This document shows positions 36,910 to 46,543 of a stretch of DNA of 64,000 nucleotides, piece after piece. The stretch spans positions 113,460-177,459 of the forward strand of contig DDRT01000001.1 in assembly GCA_002343185.1 (NCBI GenBank), given 5' to 3'. Within the stretch, counting starts at the first letter, position 1. Each line of letters begins with the position of its first letter. The notes beneath the pieces were generated by a model, which saw only the letters and a program-made list of their open reading frames with translations, was not told the DNA's origin and did no database searches. The position numbers were made by a program, and so were the translations under genes. This stretch comes from Deltaproteobacteria bacterium UBA2409 (GTDB taxonomy: Bacteria; Bdellovibrionota_C; UBA2361; DDRT01).

Positions 36910-36947
36910 AAATGCTCATTAAACACCAATTTTAACTCTAAAACTAT

Positions 36948-36960
36948 ACTCTTAAAGAGT
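36948..36960. promoter_or_regulatory. Palindrome upstream of the Lrp-type regulator
   Basis: ACTCTT-A-AAGAGT, a perfect inverted repeat of 6-bp arms around one base, 40 bp before the regulator's GTG start. The position suits autoregulation. It is followed by a T-run on the plus strand, so a small terminator is an alternative reading. Confidence 0.3.
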
Positions 36961-37158
36961 TTTTAAGGAAATTTCGCTTATTATTAAATTAATTAACCCC
37001 ATTTTATAAGCTAAAACATGGCAAAAGAGTCAAAATGCCGCAAATTACACTGATAATTAAAATATTTAGAGCAGCTATTCTAAAAAATATGTATTTTTCT
37101 CTTTATTTCTTCTTGAAATTAATATCGTGTGTTAGAGATACCTTAACTGGAGGTGGCT

Positions 37159-37704
37159 ATGTCAGTTAACCTGTCGAAATTACATCCGATCTCATCATTA
37201 TATCCATTTAGAAAGACTATATGGGTTTTTATAGGGCTAGTTTTAATTTTGGCTCTAATAAAAAACATAGATCCAAAATATGAACATTCAGAGCTTGTTC
37301 TAACCTTACTCTTTCCAACTTTGGCGCTCTTCTCGTTAATTTGGTTATCAGGGGTTACCTATTATAGCCTAAAGCGAGCAAGCTATTTTTACGGAATAGA
37401 CGACAGTCAGCTTATTTTCATAAGAGGAATCATAATTAAGGAGAGAGGATACTTTCAGCTCTCAAGAATCACTGAAGTTTACGTTGATAGATCGCTCGTG
37501 GATCTTCTTTTTGGGCTGTATTCGCTTCATGTTTCTACCCCTACTGCCCAATCAGATAAATTTGCAAGAATTGAAGGGCTCTCTGAATCGTCAGCTTTAG
37601 CACTTCAAAGCCATCTGAGCACTCTTTTAGAACTAAAGCGGGCTAAAAATCAGGATGAACCAACTTACCAAGACTTAGGTGCTATGGTAAGTGTGGCTGG
37701 GTGA
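37159..37704 (+). CDS. Bacterial PH-domain (DUF304/bPH2-like) membrane protein
   Basis: About 181 residues. Two hydrophobic helices (around residues 22-40 and 50-68) are followed by a bPH2-type domain with the typical YFYGIDDSQLIFIRGIIIKERGY and RITEVYVDRSLVDLLFG pattern. Such proteins are usually inner-membrane proteins of unknown role. A GTG six bases earlier is also in frame, but GGAGG (37149-37153) is well spaced only for the ATG at 37159. The stop overlaps the start of the biotin carboxylase gene (GTGA), so both are translationally coupled. Confidence 0.8.
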   Translation: MSVNLSKLHPISSLYPFRKTIWVFIGLVLILALIKNIDPKYEHSELVLTLLFPTLALFSLIWLSGVTYYSLKRASYFYGIDDSQLIFIRGIIIKERGYFQLSRITEVYVDRSLVDLLFGLYSLHVSTPTAQSDKFARIEGLSESSALALQSHLSTLLELKRAKNQDEPTYQDLGAMVSVAG

Positions 37705-39155
37705 AGAGTGTATTAATAGCCAACAGAGGCGAGATCGCAAGAAGAATCAATAAAACCCTAAAATCTTTAGGAATTAAAACAATTGGAATCGCCTCCGAAG
37801 TTGATATTAATCTTCCTTATGCAAAAGAAGTCGATAAGTTAGTAAAGCTAAAGGGAAAAACAGCCGGAGAAACCTATCTTAATGCTGAAGAAATATTAAA
37901 AATTGAAAGCGATGCGATTCATCCTGGATATGGCTTTTTAAGTGAGAACGCCGAATTCGCTGAGAGTGTAGAAAAACAAGGAAGAATTTTTATTGGTCCA
38001 AAAAGTGACAGCATAAGACTTCTTGGCTCAAAGCCTGAATCAAGAAAGTTAGCACAAAAACTAAAAATCCCGATTACAGAAGGATCAAAGGGAGGATTGA
38101 CTGATGCTGAGCTACTAGGTGCCGCAAAAAATTTTCCTGTTCTCTTAAAAGCCTCAGGCGGAGGCGGTGGACGTGGAATGAGAATAGCTCACAATATAGA
38201 TGAACTAAAAGCGATGATTCCTCAGGCAAGAAGTGAGGCAAAAAAGTTTTTTAATAATGATGATGTATACTTTGAGCAATATATAGAAAAGCCACGACAT
38301 GTTGAGGTTCAGCTTTTTGGAGACAAGCACGGGAATGTAATTCACTTAGGCACAAGAGAGTGCTCAATTCAAAGACGCTATCAGAAGCTTATAGAAGAAG
38401 CTCCCGCAGTAGGGATTCAGAATGAAGATAAAATTCTTCACGCCGCCGTAAGCCTTGCAAAAGAAGTTGGGTACATTGGTGCTGGAACGGCTGAGTTTTT
38501 AGTTGATGGAGATAGCTTTTATTTTTTAGAGGTCAACACAAGACTTCAGGTTGAACACACAGTGACTGAAGAGATTACTGGGTTAGATCTAGTCGAGCTT
38601 CAAATTAAAGTTGCAAGAGGCGAAGAGCTTCCAAGTAAAATAAACTTTACTGGCCATGCGATTGAATATCGAATAAATGCTGAAGGGTTTGATTTTTTAC
38701 CATCCCTAGGGGAGATAAACTCAATTAACAACCCTCCAAATGCTCGGTTTGATTCTGGGTATAATGTAGGGAACGAGATCTCTCAGTATTACGATAATTT
38801 AATCGGTAAATTAATAGTAAAAGGAAAAAATCGCAGTCAGGTGATAGCCGATTCACTAAAAGAGCTTGTTTCGCTTCAAATAAAAGGAGTTGATACCACA
38901 GTTCCTCTTTATTTGTGGTTAATTTTAAGAACAGAGTGGTCAAAGAGCCAGCAGAATCTTAGATTCTTGGATAATCTGAACATTAAAGAGATGGAGTTAA
39001 TCTCTAATTTACAACCAGCAAAACTAGATCTTGTGTTTGATGAAGGAGAGATAAAAATTTTTAAAGAGCCTTGGGGCACTTTTCTTGGGACTAAGGGGAA
39101 AATTAAGGCTATTAGAGGATTATCAAAAGAGAGCATTTTATCAGCCTTAAGATAG
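37701..39155 (+). CDS. accC: Biotin carboxylase subunit (acetyl-CoA carboxylase or related carboxylase)
   Basis: Biotin carboxylase uses ATP and bicarbonate to carboxylate biotin on a carrier protein. The 484 residues show the N-terminal ANRGEIARRI, the ATP-grasp glycine-rich loop KASGGGGGRGMRIA, EQYIEKPRHVEVQ, LGTRECSIQRRYQK and the catalytic FLEVNTRLQVEH, followed by IEYRINAE. The C-terminus is about 35 residues longer than typical AccC. No biotin carrier protein or carboxyltransferase gene is adjacent, so it may serve acetyl-CoA, propionyl-CoA or another acyl-CoA. Translation starts at GTG, coupled to the PH-domain gene. Confidence 0.87.
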   Translation: MKSVLIANRGEIARRINKTLKSLGIKTIGIASEVDINLPYAKEVDKLVKLKGKTAGETYLNAEEILKIESDAIHPGYGFLSENAEFAESVEKQGRIFIGPKSDSIRLLGSKPESRKLAQKLKIPITEGSKGGLTDAELLGAAKNFPVLLKASGGGGGRGMRIAHNIDELKAMIPQARSEAKKFFNNDDVYFEQYIEKPRHVEVQLFGDKHGNVIHLGTRECSIQRRYQKLIEEAPAVGIQNEDKILHAAVSLAKEVGYIGAGTAEFLVDGDSFYFLEVNTRLQVEHTVTEEITGLDLVELQIKVARGEELPSKINFTGHAIEYRINAEGFDFLPSLGEINSINNPPNARFDSGYNVGNEISQYYDNLIGKLIVKGKNRSQVIADSLKELVSLQIKGVDTTVPLYLWLILRTEWSKSQQNLRFLDNLNIKEMELISNLQPAKLDLVFDEGEIKIFKEPWGTFLGTKGKIKAIRGLSKESILSALR

Positions 39156-39197
39156 CTTTTATGGCTAATCATAAAAAGAAGAGCTATAAAAACATTT

Positions 39198-41342
39198 ATG
39201 GAAGAAAATAAATGCCCAGTTTTTAAAAAACAATTTTCAAATTCAGATTGGTGGCCAAATCAGCTCAGTCTTAAAATTTTAAATCAAAATTCTCCACGTC
39301 TTAACCCGATGGGAGAAGAGTTTGATTATAAAAAAGAGTTTAAAACGCTCGATCTTGAACTACTTAAAAAAGACATCTTTAGCTTAATGACAACTTCCCA
39401 AAGTTGGTGGCCAGCAGACTATGGTCACTATGGCCCTCTATTTATTAGAATGGCGTGGCATAGTGCAGGAACCTACCGGATCGGAGACGGAAGAGGTGGA
39501 GCATCATCCGGGACATTAAGATTTGCACCATTAGGGAGCTGGCCAGATAACGCAAATTTAGATAAAGCGAGAAGACTCCTTTGGCCTATTAAACAAAAAT
39601 ACGGACACAAAATTTCCTGGGCAGATCTGATGATCTTTGCAGGAAACTGCGCACTTGAATCAATGGGACTTAAAACATTTGGCTTTTCTGGAGGACGTGA
39701 AGATGTTTGGGAACCAGAGAGTGATATTTATTGGGGTGCAGAAACAGAGTGGCTTGGTGATAAACGTTACTCGAGCGATAGAGAGCTTGAAAACCCATTA
39801 GCAGCAGTTCAAATGGGGTTAATTTATGTAAACCCGGAAGGTCCAAACGGAAAGCCTGATCCTATTGCAGCAGCAAAAGATATCAGAGAAACCTTTCGAA
39901 GAATGGCTATGAATGATGAAGAAACAGTTGCCTTAATTGCTGGAGGACACACATTTGGAAAGTGTCACGGTGCAGCAGAAGCAGGCAAATATGTTGGCCG
40001 CGAACCAGAAGGAGCCTCTCTAGAAGAGCAAGGTCTTGGCTGGAAGAATACCTATAGAACTGGAAAAGGAAGCGACACTATTACAAGTGGCATTGAGGGT
40101 GCTTGGACTAGTGAACCAACAAAATGGGGAAATAAGTATTTTGAAAACCTCTTTGGTTTTGAGTGGGAGGTAGTTAAGGGGCCAGGTGGAGCGTGGCAAT
40201 GGCAACCAAGAAATGGGGAAGCTACAGTTCCTGATGCTTCTGATCCATCTAAGAAACATCTGCCTATGATGCTAACGACTGATCTATCTCTAAGGATGGA
40301 TCCTCATTATGAGGAGATCTCAAGAAGATTTTTAGAGAATCCAAATGATTTTGCTGATAAGTTTTCTCGTGCTTGGTACAAATTAACTCATAGAGATATG
40401 GGTCCTGTTTCAAGATACTTTGAGCCTCCTAAGGAGGTCTTACTTTGGCAAGACCCAGTTCCAGCGGTCGATCATAAATTAATCGAGAACAATGAGATTG
40501 AAGAGCTTAAAAAGCAGATTCTATCCTCAGGTCTTACTGTCTCAGAACTTGTTTTTACAGCTTGGTCTTCAGCAGCAACCTTTCGTGGCACTGATAAAAG
40601 AGGCGGAGCAAATGGAGGAAGAATTAGACTAGCGCCTCAAAATGATTGGAAGGTTAATGATCCCCTACAGCTTAAAAAGGTTCTTAAAACCTATGAAGAG
40701 ATCATGGGGATTTTTAACAAGTCTAGAAGCGACGGGAAGAAGGTTTCGGTTGCAGACTTAATCGTTCTTGGTGGATCGGCAGGAATTGAAAAATCAGTTG
40801 CAGGAGTTAAAGTTCCTTTTTATCCAGGACGAACCGATGCTTTACTAGAACAAACAGATATTGAATCTTTCTCTGTACTTGAGCCAAAGTTTGACGGATT
40901 TAGAAACTACTATGACACTTCATTAGCTATTTCAGCAGAAGAGTTATTAATAGAAAGAGCATGTCTTTTAACGCTAACTCCTCCTGAAATGACAGTTCTT
41001 CTAGGAGGACTAAGAGTGCTTAATGCCAATACTGGTAGAACGAGCTTTGGAGTATTTACTGAAAAACCTGAAACGCTGTCCAACGATTTTTTCATTAACC
41101 TTCTTGATATGAGGTACGAATGGAAGAAGTCAGAAAGATGTAGCCATTTTTATGAGGGAAGAGAAAGGGCTACCTCAGAAATAAAGTGGACTGCAACTTC
41201 GGTAGATCTGATTTTCGGGTCTAATTCTCAGCTAAGAGCACTTGCAGAGGTTTATGCTTCAGATAATCAAAAGTTCATAAAAGATTTCGTTAAGGCTTGG
41301 AATAAAGTAATGAATCTAGATCGGTTCGATCTGGAGCAGTAA
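39198..41342 (+). CDS. katG: Catalase-peroxidase KatG
   Basis: Bifunctional haem enzyme that removes hydrogen peroxide. The 714 residues have the duplicated class I peroxidase fold. The N-terminal haem domain has the distal RMAWHSAGTYR and the proximal AGGHTFGKCHGA. The Trp of the Met-Tyr-Trp adduct lies in SQSWWPADYGHYGP, just before the distal site, and the Tyr in LIYVNPEGPNG. The C-terminal domain, starting after about residue 420, lacks haem ligands as usual. Its 3' end overlaps the convergent pseudouridine synthase gene by 53 bp. Confidence 0.96.
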   Translation: MEENKCPVFKKQFSNSDWWPNQLSLKILNQNSPRLNPMGEEFDYKKEFKTLDLELLKKDIFSLMTTSQSWWPADYGHYGPLFIRMAWHSAGTYRIGDGRGGASSGTLRFAPLGSWPDNANLDKARRLLWPIKQKYGHKISWADLMIFAGNCALESMGLKTFGFSGGREDVWEPESDIYWGAETEWLGDKRYSSDRELENPLAAVQMGLIYVNPEGPNGKPDPIAAAKDIRETFRRMAMNDEETVALIAGGHTFGKCHGAAEAGKYVGREPEGASLEEQGLGWKNTYRTGKGSDTITSGIEGAWTSEPTKWGNKYFENLFGFEWEVVKGPGGAWQWQPRNGEATVPDASDPSKKHLPMMLTTDLSLRMDPHYEEISRRFLENPNDFADKFSRAWYKLTHRDMGPVSRYFEPPKEVLLWQDPVPAVDHKLIENNEIEELKKQILSSGLTVSELVFTAWSSAATFRGTDKRGGANGGRIRLAPQNDWKVNDPLQLKKVLKTYEEIMGIFNKSRSDGKKVSVADLIVLGGSAGIEKSVAGVKVPFYPGRTDALLEQTDIESFSVLEPKFDGFRNYYDTSLAISAEELLIERACLLTLTPPEMTVLLGGLRVLNANTGRTSFGVFTEKPETLSNDFFINLLDMRYEWKKSERCSHFYEGRERATSEIKWTATSVDLIFGSNSQLRALAEVYASDNQKFIKDFVKAWNKVMNLDRFDLEQ

Positions 41343-41892
41343 TTTTTAATCCATCCGGGAACAGCACACTTTCTGCATGAAGAAAAAATGGATAGAGCTC
41401 TGAACTTCCACCGTAGAGCTTGTCTCCTAGGAGTGGGAACCCTGCTTTTGAACAGGAAACTCTAACTTGGTGCCTTAAGCCTGTAGTTGTAGTTGCCCGC
41501 ACTAGAGTTTTGTTATCGCAGGTTTTAAGGGGGGTAATTTTTGTTTCAAAAAAGCTAAATCTTGGCTTTTTAGTTTTTGAGTAGGTAACTTTTTTACTTC
41601 CTCTATATCTACTTCCTAAGTAGCCGCTAATTATTGTCTCCATTTTTAGAACCCCACTTAGAATACAAAGATAGGACTTTTCAATTTTTTTCTCTTTAAT
41701 TAGCTCTTTAAGGCATGGTGTTTTTTCAAAGAGCATTACGCCAGATGTTTCATAATCAAGTCGTTGAACAAGGGCACCTCTATTTCCTAGTAATTCTTCG
41801 ATTGAGTTTTTTCCAGTTGAATGAATAAGTGGAGGCTTATTTAAAGCCCCAAAAGACTCTGACTCATAGATTATTTCAATGGATGTAATCAT
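41290..41892 (-). CDS. RluA-family RNA pseudouridine synthase
   Basis: 200 residues, shorter than typical RluA/RluC/RluD proteins and lacking an S4 domain. The catalytic motif is present as QRLDYETSGVMLF, with the nucleophilic aspartate (usual HRLDxxTSG). Further family segments are KSYLCILSG and LRHQVRVSCSKAGFPLLGDKLYGG. The target (rRNA or tRNA uridine) cannot be read from sequence. The 3' end overlaps convergent katG; the 5' end overlaps a small membrane-protein ORF, so it probably belongs to the same leftward operon as the glycosyltransferase. Confidence 0.87.
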   Translation of the reverse strand: MITSIEIIYESESFGALNKPPLIHSTGKNSIEELLGNRGALVQRLDYETSGVMLFEKTPCLKELIKEKKIEKSYLCILSGVLKMETIISGYLGSRYRGSKKVTYSKTKKPRFSFFETKITPLKTCDNKTLVRATTTTGLRHQVRVSCSKAGFPLLGDKLYGGSSELYPFFLHAESVLFPDGLKITAPDRTDLDSLLYSKP

Positions 41893-42004
41893 TGAAGTTA
41901 ATTACGTTATTCTTTTTCTTCTTAATAAAAGGCTTAATAAATAGGTAAATAATTAGCACACAGAGACTTAACCCCAAGAAGAGAAGAATCAATGGAATTA
42001 TCAT
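41876..42004 (-). CDS. Small single-helix membrane protein
   Basis: A 42-residue ORF starting with ATG that overlaps the stop of the upstream glycosyltransferase gene (ATGA) and ending 17 bp inside the pseudouridine synthase gene. The product has one hydrophobic helix (IPLILLFLGLSLCVLIIYLF) followed by a lysine cluster (KPFIKKKKNN), a typical inside-positive membrane anchor. The double overlap indicates translational coupling in the operon, which supports a real gene, but no family is recognised. Confidence 0.55.
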   Translation of the reverse strand: MIIPLILLFLGLSLCVLIIYLFIKPFIKKKKNNVINFNDYIH

Positions 42005-43248
42005 AAAAAGGCCTCTTTAATACTTTTTACAAGAGCATCTACATTACTAAAGGCATCTTCTACTGAAATTGCAAATGACCTTTTAGCCAATTCTTTCGCT
42101 TCCTCGATCTTTCCCTCCTCTTTAAGAAGATAAATTACTGCACATGTAAGAACCATACTATTTGGATAGCGATCTAAAAATTGTCTTAAAAAATTAAAAT
42201 CAGGCTCTGAGCTAGCAAATCCTAAATAAAAGATCTCAATAAAGCACTCTTCATCAAGAGGCTCAGCTAAGTTGTTAGCTAGTGCTTTAGTGTCTCCTAG
42301 TAGTGCCTGAAAAAGCTCTCCACTTTCGATCTTTCTTAAAAGACAGGTTCTCGCAATTACATTTGCAAAACTTCTTAGAGGAGAGCCAGATCTCTTTTCA
42401 GCCTTTGTAACAAGCTCTAGCAAAGTTTTTGCTCTGACTAAGGGTGAGTGAAAAAGTCTAACCTCCTCCATTCCAAGCTTTGCAATACGCTGACGCTCAG
42501 ATTCATTTGATAGGTAGTATCTAATTTTTTCCGCAGCCTCTTTAGCGTCTCCCTTTTCATAAGTAACTAGATGCTCACCTTCCTTGAAAAGTTCAAAGAG
42601 ACCATTCTCAATCTTTTCAGTTAACAAAAGTGCACCGGTAGACATCGCTTCAAAAACTCTGAAATTTAGATCCTTTTTTACAGTTTGATTAATAACAATC
42701 TTTGAATCACTAAAAACCTCCCACCAGTTAGCTTGAAGCACCTCAACCTCTGCTAACTTTTTTAGCTCTTCAAAAAAAGTAACTCTTTCTGGATTTAGAT
42801 CAGGATTAAGAGTGCCAACAAAAACAGCGCCCTTTGTCCGGCTATCAGAAATTTTAGGGATTCTTGAGGCCCAAAGAGGAAACCAGACTGGCGAGATCCC
42901 GTATTCTTCAATTCCTAAGGTATAATCTTTATGAGCAATTAAAGTCAGATCAAAAAGGTGAGCTAAAAATCTATGAACTCTTAGATGATGATGAGTATCA
43001 ACAGTATAAAAAACAGTTTTTGCTTTTAGCTCATCTAAACCAAAGTAATATAGGGGTGAGCTGTTATCGTACCAGATAACTACATCAGGATTAAATCCTA
43101 CTAACTCTCTTTGAAGGGCCTCTCTTATATTAGTTAGCGGGGGGAGTTGTACTGATAGATGAGGGTCATTTCCAGCAGTAACAACATTGTGCCCTAAGGC
43201 TTTAAGTTCGTTTGCAAACCAGTCCTGATTTAAAAGAAGGAAATTCAC
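42001..43248 (-). CDS. CgeB-like glycosyltransferase
   Basis: 415 residues. The first 290 or so form a GT-B-type glycosyltransferase of the CgeB/glycosyl transferase 1-2 type: NPDVVIWYDN near residue 50, FVGTLNPDLNPERVTFF near 145, then the C-terminal Rossmann part with NFRVFEAMSTGALLLTE and LVTYEKGDAKE. The remaining 120 residues are helical and TPR-like. It probably adds a sugar to a surface polymer or protein. It starts with a four-base overlap to the upstream thioesterase gene and is followed in the same way by a small membrane protein gene. Confidence 0.8.
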   Translation of the reverse strand: MNFLLLNQDWFANELKALGHNVVTAGNDPHLSVQLPPLTNIREALQRELVGFNPDVVIWYDNSSPLYYFGLDELKAKTVFYTVDTHHHLRVHRFLAHLFDLTLIAHKDYTLGIEEYGISPVWFPLWASRIPKISDSRTKGAVFVGTLNPDLNPERVTFFEELKKLAEVEVLQANWWEVFSDSKIVINQTVKKDLNFRVFEAMSTGALLLTEKIENGLFELFKEGEHLVTYEKGDAKEAAEKIRYYLSNESERQRIAKLGMEEVRLFHSPLVRAKTLLELVTKAEKRSGSPLRSFANVIARTCLLRKIESGELFQALLGDTKALANNLAEPLDEECFIEIFYLGFASSEPDFNFLRQFLDRYPNSMVLTCAVIYLLKEEGKIEEAKELAKRSFAISVEDAFSNVDALVKSIKEAFL

Positions 43249-43607
43249 TTAATTGTTACAGGTTTAAAACTCTCGTCCACTGCTACCATAACCACCTCAG
43301 CAGAGGTGACATTATGTGTTGAAACCATGTCGACCCCACGAAGTGCCTGAACTTCGACTTTAATAGTAATTGAGGAATTTCCTAGTTTTGAGGTGGAGGT
43401 AAAAAAGCTAACTATATCCCCAACATAAACAGGAGCATGAAATTCAACTTCCCTCATCACTTTCGTTACGTATTTCTTAGGGGCAACGCTTCTTGCATGC
43501 ACTCCAGCAGCTAAGTCAATTAAGCTCAAAATGTGCCCCCCAAAGATGCTACCAAGATGGTTAGTATCTTTTGGCATCATCACTAATTTTATTGCCGGCT
43601 CTTTCAT
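43245..43607 (-). CDS. Acyl-CoA thioesterase, hotdog fold (YciA-like)
   Basis: 120 residues of one hotdog domain, family of YciA/BFIT acyl-CoA hydrolases. The N-terminal MMPKDTNHLGSIFGGHILSL contains the conserved N-x-x-G-x-x-F-G-G and the catalytic aspartate lies in LIDLAAGVHA; VMREVEFHAPVYVGD is typical of the second strand region. It hydrolyses acyl-CoA thioesters in the cytoplasm; chain-length preference is unknown. First gene of the leftward operon, it diverges from the dehydratase gene with only 31 bp between the starts. Confidence 0.88.
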   Translation of the reverse strand: MKEPAIKLVMMPKDTNHLGSIFGGHILSLIDLAAGVHARSVAPKKYVTKVMREVEFHAPVYVGDIVSFFTSTSKLGNSSITIKVEVQALRGVDMVSTHNVTSAEVVMVAVDESFKPVTIK

Positions 43608-43638
43608 TCCCCTCCCTTGAGGTTATAGTATTGCATCT

Positions 43639-43875
43639 ATGATAGGGGAGATACCAGAAGGTTGGGAATACACAGGAAAGGAATTAGTAAGAACCTTTGT
43701 TTTTAAGGATTTTAGAGAAGCCTTCTCTTTTATGGCTAAAGGGGCCCTAGTCTCAGAGAAGCTAGATCACCATCCTGACTGGAGAAATGTGTACAATAAA
43801 GTTGAAGTTAGGCTCTCAACCCATAGTGTTGGCGGAGTAACAGAGAAAGATCTAGAGTGGATAAAGTTGTTATGA
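43639..43875 (+). CDS. 4a-hydroxytetrahydrobiopterin dehydratase (PCD/DCoH family)
   Basis: 78 residues, slightly shorter than most family members (about 95-110) because the N-terminus is short. The signature DHHPDWRNVYNKVEVRLSTH followed by GGVTEKDLEWI is unmistakable, with the histidines and tryptophan of the active site. The enzyme regenerates pterin cofactors or removes aberrant ones. No phenylalanine hydroxylase gene is nearby. Its stop overlaps the secA start (ATGA), so it is transcribed with secA. Confidence 0.9.
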   Translation: MIGEIPEGWEYTGKELVRTFVFKDFREAFSFMAKGALVSEKLDHHPDWRNVYNKVEVRLSTHSVGGVTEKDLEWIKLL

Positions 43876-46538
43876 TTGGCAGTTTAGTTAAAGGAATTTT
43901 TGGCTCAAGGAATGAAAGAATCCTAAATGATCTAAAACCTTTAGTTTCAAGAGTAAATGAACTCGAAGAAACAACAAAAAAACTTTCTGATTCTGAGCTA
44001 GCAGCGAAAACTCTTCATTTTAAAGAAAGAATAAAAAATGGAGAATCACTAGAGTCAATTGAAGCAGAAAGCTACGCAGTTGTTAGAGAAGCGTCTAGAC
44101 GAGTCTTAGGGATGAGACACTTTGATGTGCAGCTCGTAGGAGGAGCAATCTTACACCGTGGAAAAATAGCTGAGATGCGAACCGGAGAAGGAAAGACTTT
44201 AGTTGCTACTCTTCCCGCATATTTAAATGCTCTTACCGGGGAAAGTGTTCATATAGTTACAGTGAATGATTACTTAGCAAAAAGAGATGCTGAGTGGATG
44301 GGGAGAATATATAAATTTTTAAATCTCTCTGTAGGAGTCGTTGTTTCTGGAAGACAGAGTGACTCTGAAAAACACGAAGCATACGGATCAGATATTGTTT
44401 ATGGCCAGAATAATGAATTTGGCTTCGATTATCTAAGAGACAACATGAAGATGTCCTTGGAGGAGCAGGCTCAAAGAGGTCACGCATTTGCTATTGTGGA
44501 TGAGGTCGATTCAATTTTAATTGATGAGGCAAGAACGCCGCTTATAATCTCAGGCCCTGCAGAAGAAGCAACCGATAAATACTATGCAATAAATAAAATT
44601 ATTCCTTACCTTGAAAAAGAAAATCATTACGAAATTGAGGCAAGAACCAAACAACCAACATTAACCGATGCAGGGATTGCAAGATGTGAAGAGCTTTTAA
44701 AGATAGATAACCTCTATGATCCAAGACATATCGAGCTTGTTCATCATATTGGTCAAGCCCTTAGGGCTCACACAACTCTCGAAAGAGATAAAGATTACGT
44801 CGTTAAAGATGGAAGAGTAATAATAGTAGATGAATTTACTGGTCGTTTAATGGATGGAAGAAGATGGTCAAATGGACTCCATCAGGCTGTTGAAGCAAAA
44901 GAAGGGCTAAAGGTTGCTAGAGAAAATGTAACTTTAGCCTCCATCACATTCCAAAACTATTTTAGGTTGTATAAGAAACTATCTGGAATGACGGGAACTG
45001 CTGACACGGAAGCAGTAGAGTTTCAGAAAATCTATGGACTAGAAGTTGTTGTAGTTCCAACGAATAAGCCACTTATCAGAAAAGACTTAAGCGATGAGGT
45101 ATATCTAACAAGAAAAGAGAAATATAACGCAGTCTGCGAGGATATCCTTGAGATTCATAAGTCCGGTCAGCCAGTTTTAGTTGGAACAGTTAGTATTGAG
45201 CAAAGTGAGCAGCTATCAAAGGTTCTTTCTCACCATAGAATTCCTCATAATGTGTTAAATGCTAAGCATCATGAAAGAGAAGCAGAGATTGTGGCTCAAG
45301 CAGGAAGATTTGGCGCAGTCACTATCGCTACAAACATGGCAGGACGGGGAACTGATATTATTTTAGGAGGAAACCCTGAGTTTTTAGCTGCTGCTGAAGC
45401 CGGAACAAGAGATCCTGAGAACCAAAAATTTAAAGAATCCCTTGAAAGGTACAAACGTCAGTGCCAAGTAGAGCGTGAGAAGGTTGTTGAAGCCGGCGGA
45501 CTTTTTATCATGGGCACCGAGCGTCATGAGTCAAGAAGAATTGATAATCAGCTTAGAGGCCGATCCGGAAGACAGGGGGATCCTGGAGCATCAAGATTCT
45601 ATATCTCATTAGAAGATGAGCTAATGACTAGGTTCGCCGGAGATTTTGCAAGACGAGTCATGAAGATGGCCTGGAAAGAGGGAGAAGCCCTTGATGGTAG
45701 GCTTATAACAAGATCCATTGAAACTGCTCAAAAGCGAGTTGAGGCATATCACTTTGAAGCACGAAAACATATTCTTGATTATGATGATGTTTTAAATAGA
45801 CAAAGAAAGGCTATTTACGAGATTAGAGATCGATTGCTAAGAGAAACCGATCTTCTTCCTGAAGCTGAGGATGCAATTTTAGATCTTCTTGAAGCGCTTG
45901 TTCTTTCTGCCTGCCCAGCAGAGATAAAACCAATTGAGTGGAATCTTGATGAGCTAAAAGCTCAAGTTGGTAATTTATTAAGGCTAGAGATAAAGATCGA
46001 CTCAGATTCAAAACTTGATCCTCAAGGGGTTTTTGATCAGATTAAAGATAAAGCTGTTAGTGCTCTCGAAGAAAGATTTAAGTATCAGCAATCAAAACTT
46101 GATGCCCTAAAACGTGCAGCAGAGGGGCTTGGTGGAGAGTTTGATTTTAATAAAGTTGTAAAAAGCTCATTTCTTGAGCACTTAGATAAGCTTTGGAATA
46201 AACATCTTCAGGACATGGACGATCTTAGGGATGGAATTGGACTAAGAGCCTATGGACAGAAGAACCCTCTTTACGAATATCAAAAAGAGGGTTTTAGAAT
46301 GTTTGAAGAGATGATGCTTCAATTTAAGCAAGCTGCTCTTAGAGATATCTTCTACATGGAGTTTTTAGATGAGAAAAGCTTCGTTGCGGCTCTTGAAGAG
46401 GAGAAAAGGCGAAGAGAAGCACTTCAAAAACAGATGAAGACTCATCATGAGTCAGTTCTAGAAGAAGACGAAGAATCAGCGGGTGACATAAGAGCTAAAA
46501 TGGATGCAGCCAGAAAAGAGCGAAGAAAAAAGAGATAA
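43872..46538 (+). CDS. secA: Preprotein translocase ATPase SecA
   Basis: Motor protein that drives unfolded preproteins through SecYEG. The 888 residues show the Walker A region MRTGEGKTLVATLP, the DEAD-like VDEVDSILIDEARTPLIISG, and the second nucleotide-binding fold with ATNMAGRGTDIILGG and QLRGRSGRQGDPG. A GTG 15 bases earlier is in frame, but the ATG at 43872 gives an ATGA overlap with the preceding gene and a normal N-terminus. The C-terminal zinc-binding tail (CxCxS...CH/CC) that binds SecB is missing; the protein ends in a basic stretch. A GGGGTCA repeat follows six bases after the stop. Confidence 0.96.
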   Translation: MIGSLVKGIFGSRNERILNDLKPLVSRVNELEETTKKLSDSELAAKTLHFKERIKNGESLESIEAESYAVVREASRRVLGMRHFDVQLVGGAILHRGKIAEMRTGEGKTLVATLPAYLNALTGESVHIVTVNDYLAKRDAEWMGRIYKFLNLSVGVVVSGRQSDSEKHEAYGSDIVYGQNNEFGFDYLRDNMKMSLEEQAQRGHAFAIVDEVDSILIDEARTPLIISGPAEEATDKYYAINKIIPYLEKENHYEIEARTKQPTLTDAGIARCEELLKIDNLYDPRHIELVHHIGQALRAHTTLERDKDYVVKDGRVIIVDEFTGRLMDGRRWSNGLHQAVEAKEGLKVARENVTLASITFQNYFRLYKKLSGMTGTADTEAVEFQKIYGLEVVVVPTNKPLIRKDLSDEVYLTRKEKYNAVCEDILEIHKSGQPVLVGTVSIEQSEQLSKVLSHHRIPHNVLNAKHHEREAEIVAQAGRFGAVTIATNMAGRGTDIILGGNPEFLAAAEAGTRDPENQKFKESLERYKRQCQVEREKVVEAGGLFIMGTERHESRRIDNQLRGRSGRQGDPGASRFYISLEDELMTRFAGDFARRVMKMAWKEGEALDGRLITRSIETAQKRVEAYHFEARKHILDYDDVLNRQRKAIYEIRDRLLRETDLLPEAEDAILDLLEALVLSACPAEIKPIEWNLDELKAQVGNLLRLEIKIDSDSKLDPQGVFDQIKDKAVSALEERFKYQQSKLDALKRAAEGLGGEFDFNKVVKSSFLEHLDKLWNKHLQDMDDLRDGIGLRAYGQKNPLYEYQKEGFRMFEEMMLQFKQAALRDIFYMEFLDEKSFVAALEEEKRRREALQKQMKTHHESVLEEDEESAGDIRAKMDAARKERRKKR

Positions 46539-46543
46539 GCTCT

